DNA of 64,000 nt from Candidatus Nitromaritima sp. SCGC AAA288-L16 (GTDB lineage: Bacteria; Nitrospinota; Nitrospinia; Nitrospinales; VA-1): the NCBI GenBank assembly GCA_000372225.1, contig AQTY01000001.1, positions 124,001 to 188,000 of the forward strand. The letters are read 5' to 3'. The notes below the pieces were generated by a model. That model did not search any database and was not told the origin of the DNA. It saw nothing but the letters and a program-made list of their open reading frames with translations. This document shows, in pieces, positions 35,180 through 44,578 of the stretch (positions are counted from its first letter, which is position 1; every line of letters starts with the position of its first letter). The position numbers and the translations under genes are program-made.

Positions 35180-37237
35180 CTAAGCATCAACCTTTTTGGG
35201 TAAAAAATCCTCTAAGGTTGCTCCATTAGCAATTGCTTCTTCCATCATCTTAACGGAATCTTTAATACCAGCTTCACAAACTTCTAAGGTAATTTCCTCA
35301 ATATCATTGGAACGTGCATATAACATTACCCTGTTTCTGGTGTTATCGCGCATGAAACCTTTAGGAACGAGCTCTAACCTATTGTTTGCCTTTTCAGTCC
35401 ATATAAAATTTGTAACCTTAAGCTCATCATCCTCCATATAATTCTCTAGAGCTTTATTTTCCTCTGTTTTCTTAACAATTCTCTCATTTAAAATCTGATC
35501 TAAAAATGTGACCGAAACAGTTTCAATGCTTTGAACTCGTGCGTTTTTCTCAACCCTCGCCTGGGCTCTTCTGCGTACATGGCCATCTGGATACTCTTCA
35601 AGTTTCTGAAGTGCATCCTCGGTCCATTGAACTTTTTTATCATCAAAGGTGGTCATTTGCTTAACCCCGGTCATCTCTTTTTCATTGGGCTTAAATCCCT
35701 CTTTATTAACGGGGACCAAACTATCACCTACTGCCCCGCAAACAAAACACTTAATCACATCGCTACCCATGAAAGTATTACAATGTTTGCATTGGAAGGT
35801 AATACCTGTAACCTGAGCACCATTAGAGTTTCTACCATCAGCAGTAACTGCTACATGCTCAGCACTCACTTCTACATTACCCGCATCCTCCTCCTTAGAA
35901 GACGCATTCTTATCAGCATCTTCACCTGCGTGTGCATCAAGCATTTGCTGTTTATAGTCCTTTAGAACATTATCAGATTCAGGGTCTACGCCATCTTCTC
36001 TTATTTTTTCACCAATTTGCCGCATCGCCTGCATCGCACCAGCAGGAAGAATATTTTCCACCGCCTCAGTTATAACACCGGAAGTGATCATACTGTGACC
36101 CCTCTCTATGGCATATCGAAGTATAGCTGAGGTGGCCATGGGCCGAACAAATCCTGGGATTTTCTGTAAGCGTTCTCTTCCTTCAGCTGTCCACTCAATA
36201 CTTTCTTCAGCCTGCATATCAATATCAGGTTTAAATGTACGGCTGGAAAGTAAAACGTTACACGGAACCATGCGCATAAGATTCTCTGCATTCCCCCCGA
36301 TATCCATTTCTGGACCACTATGAATACCAATACGACCCAGAATAAGAAGAAAAGGATTTTCTTCACGAGCATATTGAAGAACTTTTTCAAAAACCTTACC
36401 ATCGAGCAACCGAATGGTGCATTCCATTCCCTCATCCTCAACAATTTTTTTAGAAATCTCGAGATGAGCTTGATAAATTTTTGCTAAGCCTTTATCGATT
36501 ATATCTTCGTGGAGTTTTTCTTGCTGTTCAAACTTAAATACCTTACCAGCCTCCTTTGAAAGAACCCCTGTCAGGCTGTTAAACATCGCGTAGTGAAAAT
36601 AAGGGTCAAATGTAGAAATAATTTCCAAAGGTTTATTCAATGCCTTAGATAGTTCCATAGCTGTTTTTAAGCCACCAAAAGACTGCTGGCTACCATCAAC
36701 AGCCACAACAATTTTATCACTCGACGACCGCTCACCATGGATTTCAGGAATATATTTAACCAGTAATGTATCGGTCTGAATACGCCTAACTACTCTTTCT
36801 GCAACGGTACCTATCAGGCTATCTTTGATAGCACCCAATCCTAGCGCGCCCATGATTACTAAATCATAATTAGATTCTTTTATATCACGAACCAATTCTG
36901 TGTAATTTCTTCCCTCAAGGGACTTGCCTTCAAAGGGAATATTTAATTTTGTGGTTCTATCTTTTGGAACATCCAGGTATGAATCAGTAATCACTTCCAT
37001 CCCTTTGGTGATCAATTGATCGTGGATATTTCGCTGTTTTTCAAGCTCATCTTCCTCCTGATATTCCTCAGGTAGACCACTTTCCATTTGACGGAAACGA
37101 ACATCGTGCATTTTAGCGGCATAGACGTGACTGGCCACGATGGTCGACCCAAACTTCTGAGCTAGTTCCAATCCTATATCAATACAAGTATTGGAGTAGT
37201 CAGAATTATCGACAGGTAAATAAATAGAATCAAACAT
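35180..37237 (-). CDS. tandem universal stress protein fused to PCP_red domains and a zinc ribbon
   Basis: 685 residues in an unusual order. Residues 1-162 and 174-333 are two universal stress protein (UspA) domains; the first keeps the ATP-binding motif GxxGxxxxxxxxxG(S/T) around 130-145 (GALGLGAIKDSLIGT), the second is more diverged. Residues 347-397, 537-590 and 612-665 are three copies resembling the PCP_red domain found at the C-terminus of light-independent protochlorophyllide reductase BchB. Each starts with xWTxxxxxRL. Between copies 1 and 2 lies a zinc ribbon with Cys483, 486, 497 and 500. No chlorophyll gene is near. Role unknown; probably a soluble stress sensor. A sigma-70 promoter and a terminator frame it as a single-gene unit. 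Confidence 0.85.
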   Translation of the reverse strand: MFDSIYLPVDNSDYSNTCIDIGLELAQKFGSTIVASHVYAAKMHDVRFRQMESGLPEEYQEEDELEKQRNIHDQLITKGMEVITDSYLDVPKDRTTKLNIPFEGKSLEGRNYTELVRDIKESNYDLVIMGALGLGAIKDSLIGTVAERVVRRIQTDTLLVKYIPEIHGERSSSDKIVVAVDGSQQSFGGLKTAMELSKALNKPLEIISTFDPYFHYAMFNSLTGVLSKEAGKVFKFEQQEKLHEDIIDKGLAKIYQAHLEISKKIVEDEGMECTIRLLDGKVFEKVLQYAREENPFLLILGRIGIHSGPEMDIGGNAENLMRMVPCNVLLSSRTFKPDIDMQAEESIEWTAEGRERLQKIPGFVRPMATSAILRYAIERGHSMITSGVITEAVENILPAGAMQAMRQIGEKIREDGVDPESDNVLKDYKQQMLDAHAGEDADKNASSKEEDAGNVEVSAEHVAVTADGRNSNGAQVTGITFQCKHCNTFMGSDVIKCFVCGAVGDSLVPVNKEGFKPNEKEMTGVKQMTTFDDKKVQWTEDALQKLEEYPDGHVRRRAQARVEKNARVQSIETVSVTFLDQILNERIVKKTEENKALENYMEDDELKVTNFIWTEKANNRLELVPKGFMRDNTRNRVMLYARSNDIEEITLEVCEAGIKDSVKMMEEAIANGATLEDFLPKKVDA

Positions 37238-37398
37238 GAATTAGACCTCGTTCAAAAACTGCCGGAAGGCAAGAAATAATATTTTGGTTTATATGCTTAT
37301 TACTTTAGTAATATATTTTCAAAAGGAGCACTGACTAGCGTAGAAAACTATGCTCACTAAAGGAAAAGGACTAGATAACTACCTATGAATCAAAGAAA

Positions 37399-37426
37399 AT
37401 TTTAACAAATTCTCTAGCACTGTCAA
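37399..37426 (-). promoter_or_regulatory. sigma-70 promoter for the USP fusion gene
   Basis: On the minus strand TTGACA (37421-37426) and TAAAAT (37399-37404) are separated by 16 bp. It points toward the USP fusion gene, giving a leader of about 155 bases. GAGG lies near the start codon of that gene. Confidence 0.55.
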
Positions 37427-37621
37427 TATAAAAGCAAAAAGTAATGAGGTGATCGATATAGAGATGCTTTACATAAATTTTGCTAATTAATATTAAGAGA
37501 AAATTGACCATCTGATAAATTCCAAATGAACTAGCAGCTTATCCGAGAAATCGTTGTAAATATAATAACCAGAGAAAAGACTATAGAAAAAAGATTAATA
37601 AAATATACTTAAAGCTATGTT

Positions 37622-37650
37622 TTTAATTAATATTTAATTAATTTAATTAG
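37622..37650. repeat. three copies of TTTAATTA(A)
   Basis: The 9-mer TTTAATTAA occurs at 37622-37630 and 37633-37641, and TTTAATTAG follows at 37642-37650. It lies about 210 bases upstream of the aldolase gene. It may be a promoter upstream element or binding site, or just local AT richness. Confidence 0.35.
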
Positions 37651-37764
37651 AGACGAAGAAATTTTTGCCTCAAATCACCTTATTAGCTAGAATGTGAGCA
37701 GATATAGGACATGGCGAGAATCCAAAAGGAACTCAACCTTATAACCATGCACATAAAAGTTGTG

Positions 37765-37807
37765 ATGCAGTGAACACCTGCATTATTCTAAGCATCAGCT
37801 ATGCTTA
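37765..37807 (+). promoter_or_regulatory. two perfect hairpins upstream of the aldolase gene
   Basis: ATGCAG-N7-CTGCAT (37765-37783) and TAAGCAT-N5-ATGCTTA (37789-37807) are perfect inverted repeats only five bases apart, 56-98 bases before the aldolase ATG. They could be operators or a structured 5' leader. Confidence 0.45.
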
Positions 37808-37862
37808 CTAGACAGGACACATTTTCCCACACACAATAACAATCCAGTAGGAGAGCATTCGA

Positions 37863-39260
37863 ATGCTTTTTATCAATGATGATGAAGTATTTAAGCACCT
37901 AAAAGGCATAGTTAGCCTGAATAATGGGGGCGTTGTAATTGAGGACATTGACCGGCTAAAATCACAAGGGATTGACACTCTGGTTGAAAACTCAGTTCTT
38001 AATGCTTCTAGCCAAATCAGGGGACTTTCTCGCTTTATCATTAAATCATCTGCATTAGAAATGGGTATAGTTTCATCATCGATTCAGGGCCTTTACCACG
38101 CACGTGGGCAAGATGAGTGTGGGGGCTTTACAGTTCCGGCGATAAATATTAGAGGGATGTCATATGATTTTAGTAGATCAATATTTCGCACTGCTCAGAA
38201 ACTAAATACAGGATCTTTCATTTTTGAAATAGCCAAGTCTGAAATCGGCTATACCTTTCAACAACCACACGAAATAGTGGGAGTAATTCTAGGAGCAGCT
38301 ATTCGTGAAAATTATACCGGGCCGGTCTTTATTCAAGGAGATCATTTTCAAGTTAATGCAAAAAAATTTCATGACAATGAAGAGAAAGAAATATCAGGCT
38401 TAAAAAAACTCATACAAAAAGGGATTGAAGCAGGTTTTTATAATATTGATATTGACACATCAACATTAGTAGATCTTAGTAAAAATACAGTTATTGAGCA
38501 ACAACGGACCAACTTTGAGGTAGGCGTTGAACTAACAAAATATATTAGAGCATTGGAACCAGAGGGAATCACAATATCAGTCGGCGGCGAAATAGGCGAA
38601 GTTGGCAAAGAAAATAGCAACGAAAATGAGTTAAGAGCCTATTTAGATAACTTTAATGAGTTGTTAGATAGAGAGGATAAAGGAGCCCGTAGCATAAGCA
38701 AGATATCAATACAAACTGGAACTTCACATGGAGGAGTACCTGGACCTGATGGAAAGGTTGTTGAGGTAAACCTTGACTTTGAATGTCTTGAAAACTTATC
38801 ACGCATAGCACGCCAAGACTATGGGCTCGCAGGCGCCGTCCAGCACGGGGCCTCTACCCTACCTAGTGATCTATTCAACAAATTCCCAGAACTCGAAACT
38901 GCTGAAATTCACTTAGCAACAGATTTTCAAAATATGATTTATGATAACGAACTTTTTCCTGAAGATTTTAAAAAAGAAATTTACGCACATTTAAGAAAAA
39001 ACTTCGCATCCGAAAAAAAGGAAACCGACACAGACGAGCAGTTTATCTACAAAACCAGAAAAAAAGGATTTGGTGAATTTAAATCCAAGTTCTGGGATCT
39101 TTCTAACGAAATCAGAACAGAAATAGGCAGTCAGCTTCAGAAAAAAGTCGAACACCTATTTACCCAACTAAAAGTCGAAGACACCCTCGAAGTAACAAAA
39201 AGAACGACTCCTTTAGTAAAGGTTCCCCCTATTCTAGCTCAAGAAATTGCTTCTGCATAA
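37863..39260 (+). CDS. class II fructose-bisphosphate aldolase-like protein
   Basis: 465 residues, about 100 more than the usual class II enzyme, mostly in an N-terminal extension of about 60 and a longer C-terminus. Zinc-site and catalytic elements are present: Asp160-His161 in QGDHFQ, Glu243 in GGEIGE, His289 in GTSHGG, and His328 in QHGAST. It probably cleaves or forms fructose 1,6-bisphosphate and would supply the substrate for Fbp encoded at 12861. A related ketose-bisphosphate aldolase is the alternative. A good AGGAG ribosome-binding site precedes the ATG. Two hairpins in the leader suggest regulation. Confidence 0.85.
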   Translation: MLFINDDEVFKHLKGIVSLNNGGVVIEDIDRLKSQGIDTLVENSVLNASSQIRGLSRFIIKSSALEMGIVSSSIQGLYHARGQDECGGFTVPAINIRGMSYDFSRSIFRTAQKLNTGSFIFEIAKSEIGYTFQQPHEIVGVILGAAIRENYTGPVFIQGDHFQVNAKKFHDNEEKEISGLKKLIQKGIEAGFYNIDIDTSTLVDLSKNTVIEQQRTNFEVGVELTKYIRALEPEGITISVGGEIGEVGKENSNENELRAYLDNFNELLDREDKGARSISKISIQTGTSHGGVPGPDGKVVEVNLDFECLENLSRIARQDYGLAGAVQHGASTLPSDLFNKFPELETAEIHLATDFQNMIYDNELFPEDFKKEIYAHLRKNFASEKKETDTDEQFIYKTRKKGFGEFKSKFWDLSNEIRTEIGSQLQKKVEHLFTQLKVEDTLEVTKRTTPLVKVPPILAQEIASA

Positions 39261-39324
39261 GCGGGTAACTAGCACTTGGCCAACATACACCAAAGTGGCG
39301 AGAATCAAGAAAAATTAATTTTTT

Positions 39325-42132
39325 CTATCCCTTTACTCTATTTTTAAACCCTGCAACCGAAGTGATGGCAGAAGCTGGGACTCGCTCCTTACTCCCCTTT
39401 GCACGCATTAAAACTTCTAAACGCGGTGTCTGAGGATCTAAAAATAATTCACGCGCTTTCTCTATAACATCATTTTTACTCAGGTCTTTAATTGCCTGAA
39501 TTAACTTCTTTTTGAACAGAAAGTCCCCCTCTTCATCTGTAGCTAAGCTATATAAATCTCCAACAACCGCACCTATGCTGTCCCCTTCTTTTTCTAGTGC
39601 AATAATTTTAGCTTGCCGGTGTTTTTCAAATCCCTCATCGGATAAATTAGCAAATATTTTTTCCGTTGTTTTAAGCCAAACCTTGACTCTTTTACTCATT
39701 TCGAATGGACCATGAGTTGATGATTGAATCAAAAATCTAAAAAACATACGCTTTTCGGTTCTCTGCTGAAAACTCCAAACAATATATCCTAACTGTTGGT
39801 TCGTCCTCATTTCGGTATAAAAATCATTTTCTACAATTGAAGCCAAGATGAAAGCCTTAGCCATTAGAGCGAGGTCCTTTTCTCCGACTTGAATAGTATA
39901 TGAGAGAGAATTGTTATTATCCTCAACCTCTCTTGAAAACTGAATACGCTCACCAGGGTTTAAAACTTCAACAACCTGCTCATACCTTTCATTCATAGGG
40001 AGAGATTGGCCGTTTAACGAATTTAGAAGAATCGATACACTTTCTTTGGCCTGCTCATCGGTCCAATTCCCATGGATTACTCCGGTAACATATACTTTCT
40101 CGTATAGCTTTATAGCAAAAGTCTTTACGTCGTCCAGAGTTAGTGGACTCAATGCTTCTAATTTTTCTTCATCCGTATACTGATTATCTAACATCATTAA
40201 CCAGTTATAATAACCACCACGCTGGTATGCTTGGTTAAACTGCTTATTTTTTAATCCTCGAACCATGGCCTCTTTGACATTATTAAATTTCTGCTCATCA
40301 ATATTTATATTTGTAAGGTTTTTTGTGACAAGCTTTATTAAATCACCAATTCGCTCAGAATAACCACCAAGAGTTAGTACAACTCCTTTTTTATTAGTTG
40401 ACAGCGAATAAGACAAACCAGCCTCTTGAATTGGATAAACTAATTCGTTTAAACCTTCTCTCACAGCTAATTGATAAAGTTTAGCCAATTCTAAATTTTT
40501 AGGATTTCCATATACCTTTGGTGTTTCTATTCGAAACATCAATGCAACCTTAGGCTGCTTAAACTTGTCGTCATACATAAACCATACTTTTGCCATATCG
40601 TCTTGCCGTACAAGATGAGGTTGGTCATCCACTAATTTCAGGTTATGAGGGATAAAACTATTTTTTGCTTGATAAAAAATTCCAGATATTTTTGAATTAT
40701 TTTTCAACTTATCAAAAGTTTCTCCGCCGACTAACTCGATTGAATATTCTGCATCATAGTAGGGTGCTGTCTTGTCAGTTAATGCATTTTTATGGCTCAA
40801 CACAACAAGAGCATTTTCTAGTGTCAACGTATCAAGCAATGCCTTATAGGCATCGGGGTCATATTTAGTTATGAGGAAAGGACGAGTTTCAACATTCTCC
40901 AAGCTGTAATCATGCAAAAGTGCCGCTTTGCCAGCAACAAACCCCATTCCTTCATTTGGGTTTTTCCAATCAAAATTTATTTGAGCCATGGTCTGATTTT
41001 CTTTAAATGTATATTCTTCAACACCATGTTCTCGTATCATTCGAATATAATTGAATATTAAATGTAGTATCCGCTCATAGTTTTGCAATCCTTTTGGGGT
41101 TAGTGAAACGCTGATTCCAAACGAATTGATATCAGGATGACTACTGCCCCCTCCCGCACTAAGGCTAAGAACCAATCCTTCTTCCTTTAATTTAGAAAGT
41201 AACGAACCTTTACCTTCATGACCAATCAAAGAACCAATAATACCAGCAGGTTTGCTGTCTTGGTAATCCTTCAAACGAATAGTAGGAAAATCGATTTCAA
41301 GTGAACGAATATCCTTGATGGTTTTAACCCCCAACAATCTAAATTGATTTTTAAGAGGCTTCCTAAAGACTTTTGGCATGGATGGGATATTCACTTTTCG
41401 AGTGGGGATATCTGAAAAATATTTTTTTGCAATACCAATCAAGTTCTGCATTGGGATATTTGAAATAAGAGCAAGCTTCATATTTGAAGCCGAATAATAT
41501 TTTTTATAAAAATCCAGTAACGCAGGTCTATTGTCACCGGAAAGCGTATCTTTATTACCTGTTCCAAACTTGGTTAACGGGTGACCAGGTTCTGATATCT
41601 GCTGACTAACAAAATTCCCTCTCCACCCATCATTCAGTTTGTTTTTCTGGTGCTCATTATTGACAGCTTTTACTTCCCTTTCTGAATAAGTTTTATCGAA
41701 TAGAGGTGCTTTAAAAAAGTCACTAAACCTATCCAGAGCTATATTAAAACCCTCATGAGAAACCTGGAAAAAATAATTAGTTATGGCACCAGCGGTATAG
41801 GCATTACTTCCTCCTGAATGCTCGTCTAAAAATTTTTTAAAAGAACCTACTTCTGGATATTTTTTTGTTCCCAAAAATAGCATATGCTCTAGGTAGTGCG
41901 CCAAACCTTCTTTTTCAACAGGATCATTCAAATGACCCACGCCAACAGCCAAACCAGCAGCACTGCGATGAACATCAGGGTCTGAAATCAAAAGAATATC
42001 TAATCCATTTCCAAGCGAAAAAGTTTTTGACTCTCGTTTATCTCCCTTTACAGCTTCAGCTGTAACATCTAAAAGAAAAATAAAAACTAATAAAGTACAA
42101 AACACATTCAACTTCATTGCAATACGATCCAC
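39325..42132 (-). CDS. M16 (insulinase/pitrilysin-type) zinc peptidase
   Basis: About 935-residue secreted metallopeptidase. The inverted zinc motif HxxEH is in HYLEHMLFLG near residue 83, and the third ligand Glu lies in VKAVNNEHQ about 75 residues later. Four M16 domains fit the length, and the C-terminal half lacks the motif as in pitrilysin. I start at GTG 42132 because GGAGG lies six bases upstream; the frame opens at TTG 42153 and another ATG is at 42117. A signal peptide follows (MKLNVFCTLLVFIFLLDVTAEA). Probably periplasmic peptide degradation. No operon partners. Confidence 0.9.
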   Translation of the reverse strand: MDRIAMKLNVFCTLLVFIFLLDVTAEAVKGDKRESKTFSLGNGLDILLISDPDVHRSAAGLAVGVGHLNDPVEKEGLAHYLEHMLFLGTKKYPEVGSFKKFLDEHSGGSNAYTAGAITNYFFQVSHEGFNIALDRFSDFFKAPLFDKTYSEREVKAVNNEHQKNKLNDGWRGNFVSQQISEPGHPLTKFGTGNKDTLSGDNRPALLDFYKKYYSASNMKLALISNIPMQNLIGIAKKYFSDIPTRKVNIPSMPKVFRKPLKNQFRLLGVKTIKDIRSLEIDFPTIRLKDYQDSKPAGIIGSLIGHEGKGSLLSKLKEEGLVLSLSAGGGSSHPDINSFGISVSLTPKGLQNYERILHLIFNYIRMIREHGVEEYTFKENQTMAQINFDWKNPNEGMGFVAGKAALLHDYSLENVETRPFLITKYDPDAYKALLDTLTLENALVVLSHKNALTDKTAPYYDAEYSIELVGGETFDKLKNNSKISGIFYQAKNSFIPHNLKLVDDQPHLVRQDDMAKVWFMYDDKFKQPKVALMFRIETPKVYGNPKNLELAKLYQLAVREGLNELVYPIQEAGLSYSLSTNKKGVVLTLGGYSERIGDLIKLVTKNLTNINIDEQKFNNVKEAMVRGLKNKQFNQAYQRGGYYNWLMMLDNQYTDEEKLEALSPLTLDDVKTFAIKLYEKVYVTGVIHGNWTDEQAKESVSILLNSLNGQSLPMNERYEQVVEVLNPGERIQFSREVEDNNNSLSYTIQVGEKDLALMAKAFILASIVENDFYTEMRTNQQLGYIVWSFQQRTEKRMFFRFLIQSSTHGPFEMSKRVKVWLKTTEKIFANLSDEGFEKHRQAKIIALEKEGDSIGAVVGDLYSLATDEEGDFLFKKKLIQAIKDLSKNDVIEKARELFLDPQTPRLEVLMRAKGSKERVPASAITSVAGFKNRVKG

Positions 42133-42295
42133 AGCAAACCTCCAGTTATGCAAACTCGGGAAAATAATATTTAGATTTAATAATAGAAAGCTAATAAAAT
42201 CATTATAAAATGAGTTATTTATTTATTTAGTTAATTTTTTTTAATCTGGCCATTATGTATGAACGCTTTCTTAAAAAAATCTTAATCCATTAACC

Positions 42296-43207
42296 TCACA
42301 CACCATTCTCATCTATGGAAATTAAAATAACCCCAAGAATGGCCAGCAAGCCGGCTAGAATTCGTTGCCTTCCATATGGTTCCTTTAGTTTCCAACATCC
42401 CCAGTAAACAACCATCAAGACACTTATTTGACGAAGGGAAACAACAGCGGTCAATTTTTCAAATTGCAAAACCACACAAATAAGACCATAAGAAAAAGTA
42501 GTTGCTACACCAGCCAGGAAACATTTTCTCCAATCAAGAGACCAGTTTTTTATAATTTCTTCTAGGGGAAATTTGTTAAAAATATAGATGTTGCATATAA
42601 CGAATCCAATTATCGCTTCAAGAAAAAAAAATGTTACCCCATTAATAAACGGCTGATCTGGAAAGTTAAACATATACTTATCCATAGCCTTTTTATCTAC
42701 CAAGCTATAAATCACTACTAAAGCAAGGGTAATAAATGTCCATCGCATATCATTGTGTCCGATAGCTATATACATACTTTTTAGCCCTTGGATTAATTTT
42801 TTATCAAAATGAAGAATATATATCGCCGAAATAATAACCAATACCGCTAGAATAATGAGTAAACTTATTTTTTCACCTAAAAAAAGCCATGCAAAAAGAG
42901 GAACGAATACCGGAGCAGAACGGGCGATAGGATAAACATAGGATATATCTTCAGTACTATAGGCTCTAGATAAACTCAGAATATAAAAACCATGTAAGAT
43001 ACCCGAAATCAGAGCCCATACAAATAATTCATACCCAATATTTATTGGAAAACCATTAAATAAAAAATAAGTTGCCGCTAAAACAATTATCCAAATCCCT
43101 TTTAATGCTGAAAAGCACTGTGAGTTATTACTGGTTTGAGTAAGAATATTCCAAAAAGAATGGAACAAACTAGAAATAAGAATAAGAAAAATACTGTTAG
43201 TTGCCAA
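42296..43207 (-). CDS. EamA/DMT-family transporter
   Basis: 303-residue membrane protein with about ten hydrophobic helices in two EamA repeats. Typical features are an early SLFHSFWNIL helix, the YVYPIARSAPVFVPLFAWLFLGEKIS segment of repeat 1, and VSLRQISVLMVVYWGCWKLKEP in repeat 2. The drug/metabolite transporter superfamily exports amino acids or other small compounds; the substrate is unknown. The start codon appears to be TTG with GGGA upstream. The divergent neighbour is a small VOC-family protein. Confidence 0.8.
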   Translation of the reverse strand: MATNSIFLILISSLFHSFWNILTQTSNNSQCFSALKGIWIIVLAATYFLFNGFPINIGYELFVWALISGILHGFYILSLSRAYSTEDISYVYPIARSAPVFVPLFAWLFLGEKISLLIILAVLVIISAIYILHFDKKLIQGLKSMYIAIGHNDMRWTFITLALVVIYSLVDKKAMDKYMFNFPDQPFINGVTFFFLEAIIGFVICNIYIFNKFPLEEIIKNWSLDWRKCFLAGVATTFSYGLICVVLQFEKLTAVVSLRQISVLMVVYWGCWKLKEPYGRQRILAGLLAILGVILISIDENGV

Positions 43208-43304
43208 TATCTAGTGTTCCCAATTAGGGTTAACTAAGATAACAATCAGTTTGTAAAAGGATCCAGTTAAATAATAATAATCACCAATCAAGAATGCTTC
43301 GACA

Positions 43305-43667
43305 ATGATAAATAAAATCGGTTTTATTTCATATACTGTTTCTAACTTACAGCAATCTATTAAGTTTTACCAAAACCTACTCGGATTAGAACTATTATTG
43401 AAAGATGATCGTTGGGCGGAATTTAACATTTCGGGACAAAGATTCGCAATTCATAAAAAAACCAATAGAGCAATCATGCATGATCAATCCCCTGCTATTG
43501 TTTATTTTGAAGCTAATCCAATAGAGACTATTGTCAAAGATTTACAGGTTAAGGGTGTGAAATTTCGCGGAGAAATTGAGGTTTATTCTTACGGAAAGCT
43601 AATTCTATTTTCGGATCTAGACAACAATTCTCTGGGTTTATATGAACCTCCAAAAAAAAAGCCCTGA
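43305..43667 (+). CDS. VOC-family (glyoxalase-like) protein
   Basis: 120-residue single-domain vicinal oxygen chelate protein. GFISYTVSNLQQSIKFYQNLLGLELL is a classic VOC start. The middle FAIHKK and the end KLILFSDLDNNSLGLYEPP carry the beta-alpha repeats and the final metal-ligand-like Glu. Members include glyoxalases, dioxygenases and resistance proteins; nothing shows the substrate here. It lies upstream of moaC by about 100 bases with a weak hairpin between, so co-transcription is uncertain. Confidence 0.75.
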   Translation: MINKIGFISYTVSNLQQSIKFYQNLLGLELLLKDDRWAEFNISGQRFAIHKKTNRAIMHDQSPAIVYFEANPIETIVKDLQVKGVKFRGEIEVYSYGKLILFSDLDNNSLGLYEPPKKKP

Positions 43668-43766
43668 AAATGACCCCAAAATGGTTTTCAAGACAGTTTT
43701 TAACAAATCATTCGAGTCAAATTAAATGATGTTGTCTGCTATATATAGATATTGTAGTATTACTTA

Positions 43767-44276
43767 ATGACTAACCCTCTAACCCATTTTAACGAAGAAG
43801 GACGCGCTCGCATGGTTGACGTTGGTGAGAAAAACTCCACCCAACGTATAGCTGTCGCCACTGGTCAGGTTTATCTACAACCAAGCACAATGCGTCTGAT
43901 TAAAGATGGCGATATTAAAAAAGGGGACGTTTTAGCGGTAGCTCAAGTTGCCGGGATTATGGGTGCAAAAAAAACATCTGATATTATTCCAATGTGCCAC
44001 CCTCTCCTCCTGACAAATGTAGACATTGCGTTCGATGATAATTTAGAACCAGATCCAACAACTGGATTATGCTGCATTGAAATTAAAGCTACGGTTAAAG
44101 TAACTGGACAAACGGGCGTTGAAATGGAAGCCCTAACAGCAGTTTCAATAGCTGCCTTAACAATCTACGATATGTGTAAAGCTGTTGACAGAGAAATGTT
44201 TTTTAAAAACATTGGACTAATTCAAAAATCAGGAGGAAAGTCCGGTACTTTTAGTAAAAAACGTGTGGGAGTATAA
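43767..44276 (+). CDS. moaC: Cyclic pyranopterin monophosphate synthase MoaC
   Basis: Second step of molybdenum-cofactor synthesis, together with MoaA. It has 169 residues. The family motifs are MVDVGEKNSTQRIAVATG near the start, IPMCHPLLL at about residue 73, and VTGQTGVEMEALTAVSIAALTIYDMCKAVD, all well conserved, including the KSGGKSG end. It begins a moaC-moaD-moaE set. moaA and moaB are not in the window. Confidence 0.96.
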   Translation: MTNPLTHFNEEGRARMVDVGEKNSTQRIAVATGQVYLQPSTMRLIKDGDIKKGDVLAVAQVAGIMGAKKTSDIIPMCHPLLLTNVDIAFDDNLEPDPTTGLCCIEIKATVKVTGQTGVEMEALTAVSIAALTIYDMCKAVDREMFFKNIGLIQKSGGKSGTFSKKRVGV

Positions 44277-44314
44277 TGACCTTATAATCAAATTAATCCC
44301 GTAAACAAATACCT

Positions 44315-44566
44315 ATGATTACAGTAAAATATTTTGCAAGCCTTCGATCGATAGCAGGTAAAGAAGAAGATCAATTTAATATGGGAAGCGAGACAACTCT
44401 TATAAATTTAACCCATGAAATATCAAAAACTGCACCTATAATTGGTGAAATGATTTTAGGTAAGAAAGTTATGGTTTCAGTTAATTTAGACGTAGCGTCA
44501 CTCGAATCTATAATTAGAGATGGCGATGAAATCGCGCTACTTCCTCCATTTTCAGGTGGCATTTGA
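44315..44566 (+). CDS. moaD: Molybdopterin synthase sulfur carrier subunit MoaD
   Basis: 83-residue ubiquitin-fold sulfur carrier that passes a thiocarboxylate to MoaE. TVKYFASLRSIAGKEED at the N-terminus and the acidic DGDEIALLPPFSGG end fit the family. Unusually, one Ile follows the terminal Gly-Gly (GGI), so the carrier would need trimming before thiocarboxylation, or this residue is tolerated. It sits between moaC and moaE, with 12 bases to moaE. Confidence 0.9.
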   Translation: MITVKYFASLRSIAGKEEDQFNMGSETTLINLTHEISKTAPIIGEMILGKKVMVSVNLDVASLESIIRDGDEIALLPPFSGGI

Positions 44567-44578
44567 AAGGAAAATAAA

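Larger units (their letters stand above)
37238..37862. other. 625-base intergenic region between divergent genes
   Basis: No convincing gene. Toward the left it holds the promoter of the USP fusion gene. Toward the right it holds three AT-rich direct copies and two hairpins upstream of the aldolase gene, listed separately. AGGAG at about 37849 is the aldolase ribosome-binding site. Confidence 0.6.
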
